Shown here: one piece after another, positions 23,407 through 35,329 of the stretch | Numbering within the stretch: position 1 is the first letter of the stretch | Layout of the letters: each line of letters starts with the position of its first letter | Assembly: GCF_000208745.1 (NCBI RefSeq) | Contig: NC_030858.1 | Coordinates: 9,777,456 to 9,841,455 of the forward strand | Source of the DNA: Theobroma cacao | Lineage: Eukaryota > Streptophyta > Magnoliopsida > Malvales > Malvaceae | Length of the DNA stretch: 64,000 bases | Direction of reading: 5' to 3' | Program-made: the position numbers and the translations under genes | Notes under the pieces: model-generated | Seen by the model: the letters and a program-made list of their open reading frames with translations, nothing else | What the model was told of the DNA's origin: nothing | The model's database searches: none

Positions 23407-24820
23407 CCCCCCCCCCTTCCCTTTTATATATATATATATATATGGGCTGCCAACAATGGGTAGCCTAGTACCCAAAAGACTCTTTTTCTTTATTTTCTTT
23501 TTAGTAATTTTTTTCTCTACATTAATCTTTATTTATTTTCATTTTGTAGTAAAAAAAATTTCTTCTATAGGTAAGAATAAGGAAGATGACAATAAAATGA
23601 GGAGGAGGACTAACGTTTCTCTAGATTCATCCAATCATCAGGGGAGTACTCTTTACCTTTCCTTTATTTTTTCTAATATTAAGGACAATGTTTAGTTTAA
23701 GTTTTGGGGGGGTGAATTTATTTTTCTGATGGTGAATATTTTGTGGAAGTTTTAGATTTAATTTTATTTGCATGTTTATCTAGATTTATAAATAATTTAA
23801 GATTAGTTGGTAAATGAATTTATTTTTTTGTTTGAATTTTAGGAATCTAGCGTAAAGTTGTGCCAATTTTTTTCTATGATTTCTCTATCCAATAATAATA
23901 ACTAGTTGTCTTGAATTCTTAGCTTTTGGTGAATAAGGTTTTCTTTTGGATTCATGCTAAATTTTTTGTTAAGTATCATTGTTAGGATATGATTTCCATA
24001 ATTTTGAGCACGATATCTTTTACTTTGAATTATTATGAATATCTAGAGAAAGTTTATACTGATATCAATTTTAGATTATGTCATGAATTCTAGAATTTGG
24101 TTGATTTTCTCTTGAGGCGAAATCCTAGGCAATACTTAGTTAGGGAGATGATTTGGGCCATCTTTGGACTGTTTGAGCCTAAAAAGTGAACCTTGTTAAA
24201 TTTTTATCCCTAGCATACCCCTTTTGAGCCTAATTTCTCTTTTCTTTGTTTAACTACATAATAATTGAGCCTAGCCTTAAAATAAAATTTTCAATTTTAC
24301 AACCCTCAGTCCTAAGCATGTATATTGTTTTAGGAAATATAAATTGAGCTAAATGTTGAAAAAGATGGAAAGGTGATGTTAATGTGAAAAAATAAAAGAA
24401 GTTCAAGATATAAAAAATCACCCCACTACCTACAATACAAAGAAATTAAGTTTGAAGGTGTGAAATTGTGAAATTATGAAAAAAAAAAGTGTTAAAAAAA
24501 AAAAGAAAAGGTGTTCTAGGTGAAGGAAAATAAACCTCTATATATAGGTCCTAGAATAATTATGTGCTTAGAATGATTTAAGCTACATTAATATCTTTTA
24601 TCATACCTTGACCCTAGCCATACATTACAAGCTTATTAAAGTCCTATTAATCCCTAGCTTGGTGTTAGTCTACATTAGTGGAGAAAGAGATAAAAAGTAA
24701 ACATATGGAGTTCTAGTACTAATTTGAAATTTGTGTTGGCATAAACTCATAAGCATGTCATGATATTTTAGTAAAAGACTTTACACAAACACACGAAAAT
24801 CCATTCGGGAATGTGCTTAC

Positions 24821-25248
24821 AGTATCAGAGTAGACTAAATCTTCACTAATGTGGAGTCCCTATGAGAGATACAAGAGTTGAGGTAGACCCGGACTAGTGT
24901 AATCATTCTCCTTTATGAGTAAAAAGGTTGGGCTTAAGTTTCGACTCGTGACATTTAGTATCAGAGTATACCTTAGTCTTCACTAATGTGGGGTCCCTAT
25001 GAGAGTCCCCTTTCTCTACGAGTAAAGAGCCAGTGCAATGAGTGCATTGTAAAATTGGATAGAGTAGAATGTCACGGATCTCACATCAGTAAGAGATAGG
25101 ATGGGTTTTGAGTATATAAACATGGGTCTTTCACCATCTATCAAGCATCTTTTTTGGGTTAGTAACATATTAATTTATGAGCTTACTTAACCTCTATTTT
25201 CAAAGTTTAACGCCGCACGAGGTTGGGTTTAAGTTTCGGCCCGTGACA
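24821..25248 (+). mobile_element. TRIM retroelement remnant, duplicated
   Basis: 25070-25248 (179 bp) is a full LTR from tgtcacggatctcacatcag to cccgtgaca. To its left, 24881-24953 is the 3' part of another LTR ending gactcgtgaca, followed by tttagtatcagagt (a Met-tRNA primer-site relative) and only about 115 bp of internal sequence. A further copy of that internal start (agtatcagagtagac) sits at 24821. So there are two tandem internal starts with one and a half LTRs. No coding sequence, as expected for TRIMs. Confidence 0.7.
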
Positions 25249-26090
25249 TATATCTAAGAGTATTGAGTTGCAATAATCTCAGTCCAAATTTTTGGATTGT
25301 TTTGCCTTTTATCCTAAATTTTTTTCAAAAAATTTTACACATCTTTCAACATTGTAAGGATAACTTTATCTTGATAAGTGACATAATCTTATTTTGTTTA
25401 AAATTTTTTTAATTTTTTTAAAAATAAAAATATAAATATAAAGTTAACAAAATTAAAAAAATAAATATATAACTTAGGTAAAAATATAAATTTAATTCAA
25501 TTAAAACTTTAAAATTAAAAAACAACTTTTAATTTAAAAAATTAAAAAAAATTAAAGATTTTGATTTAATTTAATATTTAAAATTTTTTGAAAAAATTTT
25601 AAGAAAATTATTTTTTATCTTTTAAAAATAAAAAAAAACAGAATTTAAGTTTAAGGGTATTTTACAAAATTTTTAATATTACCATGGTTATTTCCAAAAA
25701 TATTACCATTGAATTAAACATTATAATCAAATACACTAAGGAATAATGAATTGTCTCCAAATGCGTAGGCATATATGAAACCATGCTCTAAAGTCCAATT
25801 ATCATGATAATATTTTAAAATCTTGAACCAAACGGTCCTAAATAATTTCTTTCTTAACTTTATCGCCCTTGATTGCCAATCATTTGTATTGCTAAGTGTT
25901 CGTTTCTTTTCAATAGAAATCAGTTGAAGTTGGATGCATGATAAAACAATTCATCTCCATGATGAATTGTTAGAGCCACATTGTGAAAAATTATTTAATT
26001 AACAAGATGAGGCGATAGAAAAAGGGAGTTGAAATGCGCAGACCATTAACGGTACAACCTGATGATCATGATTCCATCAAGGATTCTTTC
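25249..26090. other. AT-rich interval
   Basis: No gene or element recognised. Long A/T tracts at 25380-25640. Confidence 0.5.
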
Positions 26091-26097
26091 AACCATT

Positions 26098-26464
26098 GGA
26101 AAAGTGGTTTTTTCTCAGTCTACATTGGAAACCTTTGCTCGATCTATAACAATATTGCAATAGCTCAGTAAAACTTTCTAAGGGATCTATTTATGCCTTT
26201 GTTAGGCTTTGCCATGTTGATGAAATGAAGAGAGCTATCGATTTAGGTAATGGAAAAGTCTTAGAAGGTCAGCCAATCATTGTTAATAGAGCCATCTCCA
26301 TTAAGGTTGAGAAGAAACAGAAAATTGGTAGACTAAGTAAACCAGAGAAATTCAAGAGGAGCTATAAGGAAGTCCTTTATGATGTTAACGCCACCAAGTG
26401 TGTCCAATCACAGCTCTCTAACAAACCTATTAGAATGAGCTTTGTAGCCAATTGGATTAATTAA
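26098..26464 (+). pseudogene. LINE-a ORF1, RRM part
   Basis: Translation shows FSVYIGNLC (RNP2-like), then after a frame change SIYAFVRFCHVDEMKRAI (RNP1-like) and KRSYKEVL, an arrangement known from the RRM-containing ORF1 of plant LINEs. The last 80 codons (26225-26464) are open. Confidence 0.6.
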
Positions 26465-26479
26465 GGCTTAAATCAAATA

Positions 26480-28389
26480 ATGCATTCATATCATTCATGT
26501 CGAATGATTAGAAATTTTCTTTCATCAATATGATTATGTTTATAAGTCTATTGGATGAAGTCTATGAGATTAACATGTCTTACAAAGGAATTGTAAAGTG
26601 TTATAATTATAAGATGCCTATGCACCAAAGCATAATCTCTAAATTGTTTCTAGACAATGTATCATTGAGATCATACATCAATGATGCTTAAAGACTAGTA
26701 CATTCTATGTTTCTTACTTCAGAAGTAAGCAACCGATCTCATAGGTTGAAGTATAAGGATACTTGAAACAAGAATATAAGTATTTATCCTCATGTGATAG
26801 TCATGCAAGTGATCTTTAGACTTGAGACAATAGGTTGTCTCATGTGTGGAGTGCTATGTTTTGAATTCATCTCTCTGAATCTTAACCAAGGATGTTTAAA
26901 AAGGATTAACATTGGGTATAGCACAAAGCACATAAAGGCAACTTGATATGAGGATTCCATTTGGATTTTCACTCTAGTGTCAATGGAGCATATCCTCATG
27001 TGATAATTGTGCAAGTAATCCTAAAACTTGAGACACCAAGTTGTCTTATATGTGGAGTGCTATGCTTTGACTTCATCTCTTTGGGTCCTAACCAAGGATG
27101 CCTCAAAAGGATTAACGTTGGGTATAGCATGAAACACGTGAAAGTAAATGACTGTCAAGATAAGATTCATCACTCTGAGTGATTAAGTAGATGTATCTCG
27201 ATTGTTCATGCCTTGAGTTAGCTTTTGTGAAGACTCTGGCCAGAGCACAATGGATTTTAGGAAATGAGTTTCCTATAATCCATGATAGCTACTCAATGTT
27301 ATGATTGAAATGGAAAGTTTAGGAATTGACATTACACCATGCTTTTAAGCTTTTTGAGATACATGATGAAATGATTGAATTGCACTAAAAGACTGATCAT
27401 TAAAAGGTTAAGTCAAACCATCTTGACTCTTCTAACATTTGGGTGGCCATGATGGATTGCTAGATCCTGCTCATGGTCTATGATCATAAAATGATTGATG
27501 TGATCAACGATAATTTCAAAATAAGTTTGAATTTTTCTAATCCTAAATTTAATTTATGGATTACATTTTAAGGTCATTGCCAACATGTTGGAAGCTTAAT
27601 GGGTCACACATAAAAGGTGAATATTAAGATTAAATTAGGAGAGATGATTAAGTTGGACTTAATCAAAACTATAGGTTATGAACTTTTATTGAACTTAATT
27701 AAAAGGTTTTTTAAGTAAATGCAAGGACCAATTAGCAATTACATGGAAAAGTAATTAGGGCTGAAATTGGTCCATGGTATATATACCTTGCTTAAGCTAG
27801 TCATCCAAGTAACTTAGCCCCCACTCAATACAAGTGAGTAATGTAACAACCCCTTGTGAGTTTGTGAAGAGAAAATCAATTTTTCTCTTGATCTTTAGGG
27901 TGAAATGAAAGGAAGGGTGTTTTAGAACATATTCTTGCTAGTACATTGAAGGCTTGGCAATCCCACCCTCTCCTAAGGATTTCTCCACTCACCATGTAGA
28001 CCTTCGTTAAAGGTTGCACAAGAATTTCTTAGACAGCATTGGTTTGCAACAAACAAGCTTGGTGTGAAGTCTCTTGGAAAGGCTAATTTGGTGGAGTTTG
28101 TACAAGGAATCAAGCTTTCCTTTGTACCCAAGGTAATGACCAGATCACATGTGTGTTTTGTTGCACTACATATCATCCAAAAACCATGAAAGTGACTTTG
28201 GGTGGAAAGGCCAATTTTAATTATTATTCTGCTGTATTTGTACTTTTGGTTTTATTTTTGTTATTTGTATTATGATGCATGGTTGGGTTTTCCCGTCAAA
28301 ACACTATGCAGTCGAAATAATTAGTTGAACTCCATATTGATATACCTAATAAGGACGTTTAACGGGTCCAAAAGAGCGCCATAGCGATA
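26480..28389. mobile_element. LTR-like insertion in LINE-a ORF1
   Basis: About 1.9 kb without coding capacity interrupting ORF1. It contains an internal duplication: 26785-26945 is repeated at about 26988-27150 (for example tgtggagtgctatg and ggattaac-ttgggtatagca in both), offset about 203 bp. The general make-up resembles a long solo LTR, but I did not find TG/CA ends or a target duplication, so class and exact ends are open. Confidence 0.45.
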
Positions 28390-29476
28390 ATGTGGGAACC
28401 TTTTCCCCTTGAACTCATTCAAGCTAAGCTTTTCCAAAAAGGCTTACTAGTGTCCATTCAATCTCTTGGTGTGCTCAAAGTTCTCATTACATTCAATGAT
28501 GAAGGAGAGATGAAAATCATTTCAAATGACTACCCAGATGTGCTTTTTCTTTGGTTCATCATCATAACACTGTATTCTCTTATGGAAGAGCTTTGCAGTA
28601 AGCCAATATAGGTTCAGATTAAAAACCTTCCACCATATCTACATTATGAATGTACCTTCAAGAATATTAGAAGCTTGTGAGAGACAGTTATCAAAATGAG
28701 CAGTGATGTTAGCTGATTGGAAATCTTAAACTTGGCAAGTGTTCTTATCATGAACAAGGAAAAATTGGACATCTTAGTGTATAAGGAATTAGTCATAAAT
28801 GGGTACAAGATGGTGCTAAGACTTAAAGTTGAAAACAAACACAAAGAATAAATCTACATGGCAGCAGTATCAACTAGTAACTCCAGGAAAGCTAAAGGCT
28901 CAATTGTCCAAGGTAGGATTGTGAAAAATGGTCTACAACCCAAAGACTTAACGACAAGTATGTCTTTTCCGCTGCATAATTTGAATTTTTAATACGGCTC
29001 GATTAGTGTACTGTGCAGTTGTGACAAAATAGCCTACAGTGAGCCTCGGATTGGAATGCACAAAAGCACATTAACAATTAGCAAAAATTTCACTACCACA
29101 AATAAAGAAGTGTGTAACCTTCTAGCATTACATATGGGAAATAGGCTAAGTATGATGCGTAAGGACTTGAGCCAAATAAATAATGAAGATGGCCTAGAAT
29201 AGGCTAGGCCTTACACATCTTAAAGTGTGGATAAAGGTCTAAATGAAAGGCTACAACTTGAAAACTTAAGTGAACTAAGGTCTAATTCTATTCATATGCC
29301 CGTGCTGGCACTTGAAATTGACATAGGCACATATGGTTTCAATAAACCCAATAGTTGTGAAGAAAGGCTAGGCTGCACTTCTCTCACATGGAAATTGTTA
29401 GTTTGCCAGGTAACAGAGAAAGTGGTGTGAACACGGCTATGGAGAAGGAGGTTAGCACTATATGTCAAGAAAGGAG
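28390..29476 (+). pseudogene. LINE-a ORF1, middle part
   Basis: 28390-28611 contains GVLKVLITFNDEGEMKII, the segment with the F-x-x-E-x-EM pattern of plant LINE ORF1. Next come QIKNLPPYLHYECTFKNI, and LEILNLASVLIMNKEKL with VINGYKMVLRLK, in the same order as in the DUF4283-like region. Several stops interrupt it. The gypsy element at 29477 cuts the frame and it resumes at 43077. Confidence 0.6.
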
Positions 29477-32011
29477 TGTAGACACCTCAAAAAAATAAAA
29501 AATATAATAAAACAAAATATTATATATAATAATAATAAAAAAAATAAGAATGGCTGGGCGTATGCCCAGCCATCCCTTCCCCCAACCACCATGAATGATG
29601 GGGCTCTGGCTACCAACTCCTTGGTGCCCAAACCCCATTGCCGGGTTGTCCAAATTTTTGGACAACCCAGCTTTTAAATATGGAACCTGCAAAACGAAAA
29701 GGAGGAAGCCAAAATCAGAGAGCAAGAACCAAAAACCAAAAAGCCAAAAAAAAAAATGATTCAAAAAATAAAGAGCCAATCTAAAAAAAACCAGATTCAA
29801 ATCACAGGAAAAAACCACAAAATCAGACCCAAAAAAAAACAAAACAACCACAAATCCTCAACCCAAAAGTAAAAAAAAAAAAAAGAACAGAAAAACCAAA
29901 AAAACCCAATCTTCAAAAAAATTAGATCCAAAAAAATGGGAATTTAAGTCGCCTGCTTAAAGGAGGGAGAAAAAAGGGTGAAAGCAGTGCTGCGCACCAG
30001 ATTCGGAGACATTGGAGATTTGGCCGATGAAAAGGTGGCTTTAGAGAGAAGAAAGGGTGAAAGCAGTGCCGCGCACCAGATCTGGCAACGTTGGAGATCT
30101 GGCCGACGAAAAGGTGGCTTTAGAGAGAAGAGAGAAGAGGAGAAGGGTGCGACGCCAGCAGGGAGAAAGGAGAAAAAGAGAAAGAGAAAGAAAGAAAGAG
30201 GAAAAAGAAAGAAGAAGCCAGCGAGGAGAGAGAAAGGAAAAGAGAGAAAGAGAAGAAAAAAAAAGAAAAAAGAAAAAGAAAGAAGAAGCCGGCAGGGAGA
30301 GAGAAAAGAAAGGGAGAAGGAAAAAAGAGAGAGAAAGAAAGAAAAAAAAAGAAAAAAGAAAAAGGAGAAAGAAGGTAGGGGGCTCTTGATGGCATTTTTT
30401 GCAGAAATTTTAATACATCAAGCGTGCATGTTGTTGTACCTTTGGTGGCTTGCCTTGGCCCACATATTTTTGTCCTTTTTTAGCTAATCTAAATCTACAC
30501 AAGGTAAGATCTAACTTGCATGCCTTTTTACTTTAATATTTTTTTATTTTTATTCATTGTGGTAGCTCAATTATTTATGTTAAAGACATATTATTAGGAG
30601 CATAAGGATAATTTAATTAAGATAAAAAATTTATTATGTAGAGATTATGTGATATTTTAAAGTTGAAAAATAACAACAAAATATAAAGTGGTAAATGAAA
30701 ATATGGGTAAATATTTGATAAAAAATATATATAAACAAATATCCGAAAAAAATATAAAAAAAATACTAAAAAGATGATAATGGTTGTAATAGTAAATATA
30801 TATATATATAATTGGGATCAATATTCATATTTAGATACTTGTAATATCTAACAATATTATATATATATATTATATAGTATACTTATTAATATACTAATTA
30901 GTCAATAATAATTTACTATTATATAGTATATATATTTTATGACTTCTTAGTATACTTATATATTATATAAGTATATATTAACTATAAATAGTAATATATT
31001 AATACACTATACATACTATACTTTTTTTTGGGAGGAATTGGGGGAAGGGGGATTTAAACCCTACTCTTTAATAAAGGAAATCATGCACCAACTAATGAGC
31101 CAAATGCTCGAGTGCTATACATACTATACTTATGAATACGCTAATTAGTCAATAATCAGTATATAGTATAGCAAGTATACTATATAATATAGTTATTAAT
31201 ATAGTAATTAGTCAAAAACCACATATTAACAACTAATTAGTCAATATACNAAAATAAAAAAAAAACAAAAAATAATAATAAATAAATAAATAATCGGTGA
31301 AAAAAAATGACAAAATAAATATATAAATGAGGTGATAAATTATTAAACACATAATTGGATGAATTATGAACCGCTTAAGTCAATAAATGCGTGCATGTAG
31401 ACATCATCACTTTATCTTGTCATAGCATGCCACATTTATCTTGCAAATGGTACGGGAGTTCCGATGATAGGATTTCCCCGAAGAGCTTGTAGAGACGAGT
31501 TCTTCCGAGGATATCTCTAGGTGAGAAAAATTTTGAAACTTCACCAAAGCGTTGGGATGGTCTTCGAATGATTTTCCAATAAAAGATTACCGACCCCATT
31601 ATTTAAAATAAACAAGTCATGACATCATTTTACGCTTGCATCATGTGCATACGTAAAACCGAATAAAAAACTCAGTCAGTTTAATAAAAATTTAGTTAAT
31701 AAGTAGGGATTAAATCAAAAGTAGGCTATAATAGGATAATTTAAGATTAAATGGTACCGTTCGTGGAACGGGCGCCATGGAGGTGCTAACCCTTCTTCAT
31801 GCGTAACCGCACTCTCGAACCCATCTCTAAAAAATGTAGATCAGTTCTCGTTCTTTCGACGGACCTAAAATTAATTTAGGACTTCGTCGATTAGAATCGG
31901 GCTAATAGGTGACCAATCACACCTAGATAAAAAAGATTGGTGGCGACTCCCAAATAATATTATTTTCGCCGACGTCTGGCGGACAGGTTCTTGGACGCGC
32001 ACGTTACGACA
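29477..32011 (+). repeat. 5' LTR of the Tat element
   Basis: Starts tgtagacacc and ends cacgttacgaca. Contains two perfect hairpins (29551-29572 and 29643-29668), a 79-bp tandem duplication (about 29968-30125), a long purine-rich block (30120-30380) and a middle part (about 30851-31250) that differs from the 3' LTR and holds a SINE. One ambiguous base at 31250. Confidence 0.93.
31024..31114 (-). mobile_element. tRNA-derived SINE in the 5' LTR
   Basis: Same family as 16219-16313: on the - strand gagcatttggctcatt, gttggtgcatgat, then agtagggtttaaatc, ending in an A-tract. It is flanked by perfect 17-bp repeats ctatacatactatactt (31007-31023 and 31115-31131). The 3' LTR has no copy. Confidence 0.85.
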
Positions 32012-32013
32012 GA

Positions 32014-32031
32014 TGGCGACTCCACTGGAAA
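32014..32031 (+). other. Primer-binding site (Arg tRNA type)
   Basis: tggcgactccactggaaa two bases after the LTR end resembles tggcgactctgctgggga, the Arg-tRNA-type primer site known for Ogre elements. Confidence 0.75.
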
Positions 32032-32968
32032 AATCGAGAGTCAAGCCATTAATTAATCATAAGTTATCTTAAGCCTTAAATAATTTGTTGTTTTCCCTAG
32101 CATCAATTTTGCATATTGTTGTTTAATGCATTCATTTATTTTACTATTATTACTTCATTATTTTTAATAATTGTGGGAAATTAGGATAAAGGGAGTGTGA
32201 AATTATTGGTCCAAGGTTAGTATATTCCTTCTCACACACTACACATCTTGCATTCATGCATAAGCCTTCCACCCGAGCTTTGTCCTTAATTAGGAGGGAG
32301 TTAAGTAGCTACGCTCTCGTGAGGTGATAACCTCCGCATGGGCTAGTGAAGACTCCCACTCAGATCGAACCCAGTCCGTTTGAAACCTATAATGGGTGAG
32401 GACCGGGGTGCCTTACTAGTTCGTGTGGGCGACAGTGAAGAGCGATTTGGGAACCTTTAGCTCCATTTTCAACCTAAACTCAGCATGTAGAATACCAAGA
32501 GTCGCCTTTGCTTAGGTAAAGCTTCACCCGTGAGAATATACCTTTTGACTAGGTACACATGAAGGAATTTTCATAATCCTTTTGTTATAAATTCTTCTCC
32601 GCAAAGTAATAAAGGTATCATATCATTAATTATTTTTATTCATCTCTTTTAATCAGAATAACTTTTGGAATTCCTGTTTACTGTACTAACTTGAACTTTT
32701 TGCATATGCATGTTTGCATCATAATTTTGCATATAGGAAAAGTATGTCATCTGACAACCATTGATGGAGTAGCTGTAAAAGATGACTCCTGAATTGCAAC
32801 AAGAAACAATAGCTTATGAACTGAATTACTTTGTTGAGGGGTGTTATGTGACAGATACTTTTAGTACATGATCATTCATTTATACGTGCATAAATCCTCA
32901 TTTCATGACAATAAGTATTTTTACCTATAAATAAAGATAAGGGATTCATTTTTTCATTTCATTCATGC
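32032..32968 (+). other. 5' untranslated leader of the Tat element
   Basis: About 940 bp between primer site and gag with no open frame of note. Confidence 0.7.
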
Positions 32969-34600
32969 ATGCATCTAATTCACGTTTATGATTACAATAA
33001 GGTTCCAAAAATAGCTCGACCACCTAAGCCAAATGACCAACGTGTTCATAATACGCGTTGGCGAGCAAGGATCATGGAAGAAGAACAAAGTGAGCGAATG
33101 GATAGAATGGAAAGAGCTCAAGAAGATATGAGAGAACAGTTAGCAAAGATGATGGAATTGATGACAAGCTTAAGTAAGGGAAAAAGAGTGATTGAAGAGC
33201 CAGCTCCGCCAAAAAATCCACCAGCACAAGACACCGAAAACCCAAGGGATGATCCACCTTATCCCCCAGGGTTCACTCCGCCACATGCCCAAACCTCTCA
33301 AAGGGTCCACCCTTAAGCAATGCCATCTGTTTATTACAATTCACCACCCCAGATGGGCCATCAACCGACTCATGGGCAATTTGGGTCATATTCTGGGATA
33401 AATCCTGCTGAACCAATACACGTCCCAGATTTAGACATGCTATCAAAGGAGTTGATAGGTTTGGTACCATGGATGCAACCGAACTATGCTTGGTGCTTGA
33501 TGTACTGATCCCGACCAAGTTCAAAGTTTCGAAATTTGAAAAATATGACGGAATAAAGTGTCCCATGGCACATATTACTATGTATTATTAAAAGATGGTT
33601 GCACAATCTCATGATGACAAGCTACTAATCCATTTTTTCCAAGACAACTTGACTGGGTCAGTTGCTCGGTGGTACGTACAGCTAGATCGAAATCGTATTA
33701 AGACTTGGAAAGATCTGGCAAGAGCCTTCATAGCCCAATACAAGCATGTGGATGAATTAGCCCTTAATCGATTGTCATTACAGACTATGGAAAAGAAGCA
33801 AAGTGAGAACTTTAAGGAATATGCCCAAAGGTGAAGAGATACAATAGTGCAAGTTCAGCCACCTCTCACTGATAAAGAAATGACTGTGTTGTTCATAAAC
33901 ACACTTTGAGCTCCATTTTACGAACGCTTGATCGGCAACGCCGCGAAAAACTTTACGAATTTGGTCTTATCTGGAGAAATAATAGAATGAGCTATCAAAA
34001 GTGGAAAAATTGAAGGGTAGGAGGTTGCTAGCTCAAAGAAATGGAGTATGCCCAAGAGAAAAGAAGGAGATGTACAAGTAGTGGCCCATGACAGACAACA
34101 TACCCACAACTTTAACCCATATTACCCGTACCCCCCATACCAACCCTTCTATCCGAACATAGGCAACATCGCACAAAACCCATATGTATACCAACCTACC
34201 CCACAACCAACGTTTTAGACCAATGTTCTCCTACAAGTTCCACTACCAAAACCGGTAGCTTCAACCAATAATTTTGGCAATGTTCAAAGAGGACCTAAAA
34301 CTACCCTAGAAAAACCAAATTTTGATCCTATTCTAGTCCCTTACACTATATTGTTGCCACAACTCATAGAAAATCGACTCCTTGCTCGAACCCTTTTAGA
34401 ACCACTCCGACCACCTTTCCCGAAATGGTATGACCTAAATGCGCATTGTGATTACCATTTTGGAATTCAAGGACACTCCACGGAGAATTGTACGGCATTA
34501 AAACATAAGGTCCAAGCACTCATTAAGGCAGGACTTTTAAATTTTACTAAAAAAGACAATTCAAATGTTGATGGGAATCCCTTGCCTAACCATGGAGGGC
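32969..34600 (+). pseudogene. Tat gag, with internal stops
   Basis: The start at 32969 gives a region with the coiled segment MDRMERAQEDMREQLAKMM, then after a stop at 33314 the segment NSPPQMGHQPTHGQFGSYSG, then the Retrotrans_gag core (QDNLTGSVARWYVQLDRNRI, KTWKDLARAFIAQYKHV) at 33595-33834. Further stops follow. At 34351 the frame reopens and includes CDYHFGIQGHSTENC, the C/H-rich motif that ends gag in this lineage. Confidence 0.88.
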
Positions 34601-35117
34601 CGACAGTGAATGCAATACATGAAGGGATGATTCGAAGGGTGAAAAAGAATGTCAACGAGATTCAAACGTCGATGGATAGAGTGTTTAAGGCGTTGTCCAA
34701 AATAAAAGCCATCACTCCAGAACCGATAGACATAAAAGAAGTAGGACATGATCTCACCCTTTCTTGCAAATTCCATATGGGGGTTGTTGGACATTCCATT
34801 CAAAATTGTGATGGCTTTCGCCTTAAGTTGCAAGAGTTGATGGATTTGTCAAAAATCGAGTTTTATGAAGAAGGTGAGGAGGAAAAATTTGGGAAAAAGA
34901 CAATTCCCTTCTTGTATGAAACCTTTCGATCCACTGGGTGCAAGGCATCAGACGAGGTCAATCAGGTTCCACGGATGTTTGGTGAGCTATCAATCCATAT
35001 GATCAAAGGTGAAGAACCTAACGAGAAGATCCTTGTGGTGTATCCAGTACTACTAGGAGAGGAGCTAAGCAATTGGACAGCCACGGAATTGCCCATCATC
35101 TTTAAGTCTTTGGAAAT
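34351..35117 (+). pseudogene. Tat gag C-terminus / post-protease linker
   Basis: Open for 256 codons. Two C/H motifs are seen (CDYHFGIQGHSTENC and CKFHMGVVGHSIQNC), each followed by the LK-KVQ-L / FR-KLQELMD helix typical of Tat gag. The end (GEELSNWTATELPIIFKSLE) is the segment that normally precedes the RT part. No D-T/S-G protease motif is seen anywhere between, so the protease appears to be deleted. The frame meets TAA at 35119-35121, inside the proposed intron. Confidence 0.75.
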
Positions 35118-35329
35118 GTAATGAACAATTTTATCTAAATGCCTATGCCCAAAGGTGTTAAGAGTAATTTCTTGTTTAAGTAGGGCTTTCTGTTACCTTC
35201 ATCATTTAAATAAATGACAATGCATAATGTGTTTCATAATTCATCAATCTTTTTTCATATTTCCTTTCATCTATTTTTTTAGCCAATAAATACTTGCCCA
35301 TACACGAGTCCAATTTTACCTGTTTGTAG
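35118..35329 (+). other. Candidate spliceosomal intron in Tat pol
   Basis: 212 bp, AT-rich, starting gtaatg and ending in tacctgtttgtag after a T-rich stretch. Removing it joins the codon at|g in frame with the next open segment (SLNNEHEDN...), and removes the TAA that otherwise ends the upstream frame. Ogre and related Tat elements are known to have an intron near this position. Inferred from sequence only. Confidence 0.6.

Larger units (their letters stand above)
18890..24800 (+). mobile_element. Athila-type Ty3/gypsy element, internally deleted
   Basis: A long 5' LTR (about 18890-20405) is followed by an Asp-tRNA-type primer site, gag, protease and then directly the C-terminal end of integrase. 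RT, RNase H and the integrase core are missing. Downstream are the gaggcaacccaag word and a ggacaatg...gttttgggggggtga polypurine-like stretch at about 23680-23710, both typical of Athila 3' regions. No 3' LTR could be found. A 25-N gap and C homopolymers interrupt the 3' region. The element is dead. Confidence 0.8.

Noticed and set aside
29978..30487. Long Lys/Arg/Glu-rich open frames on + and Phe/Ser-rich on -
   Set aside because: They come from a purine-rich low-complexity block in the LTR and occur again at 41016-41536 in the other LTR; not genes.
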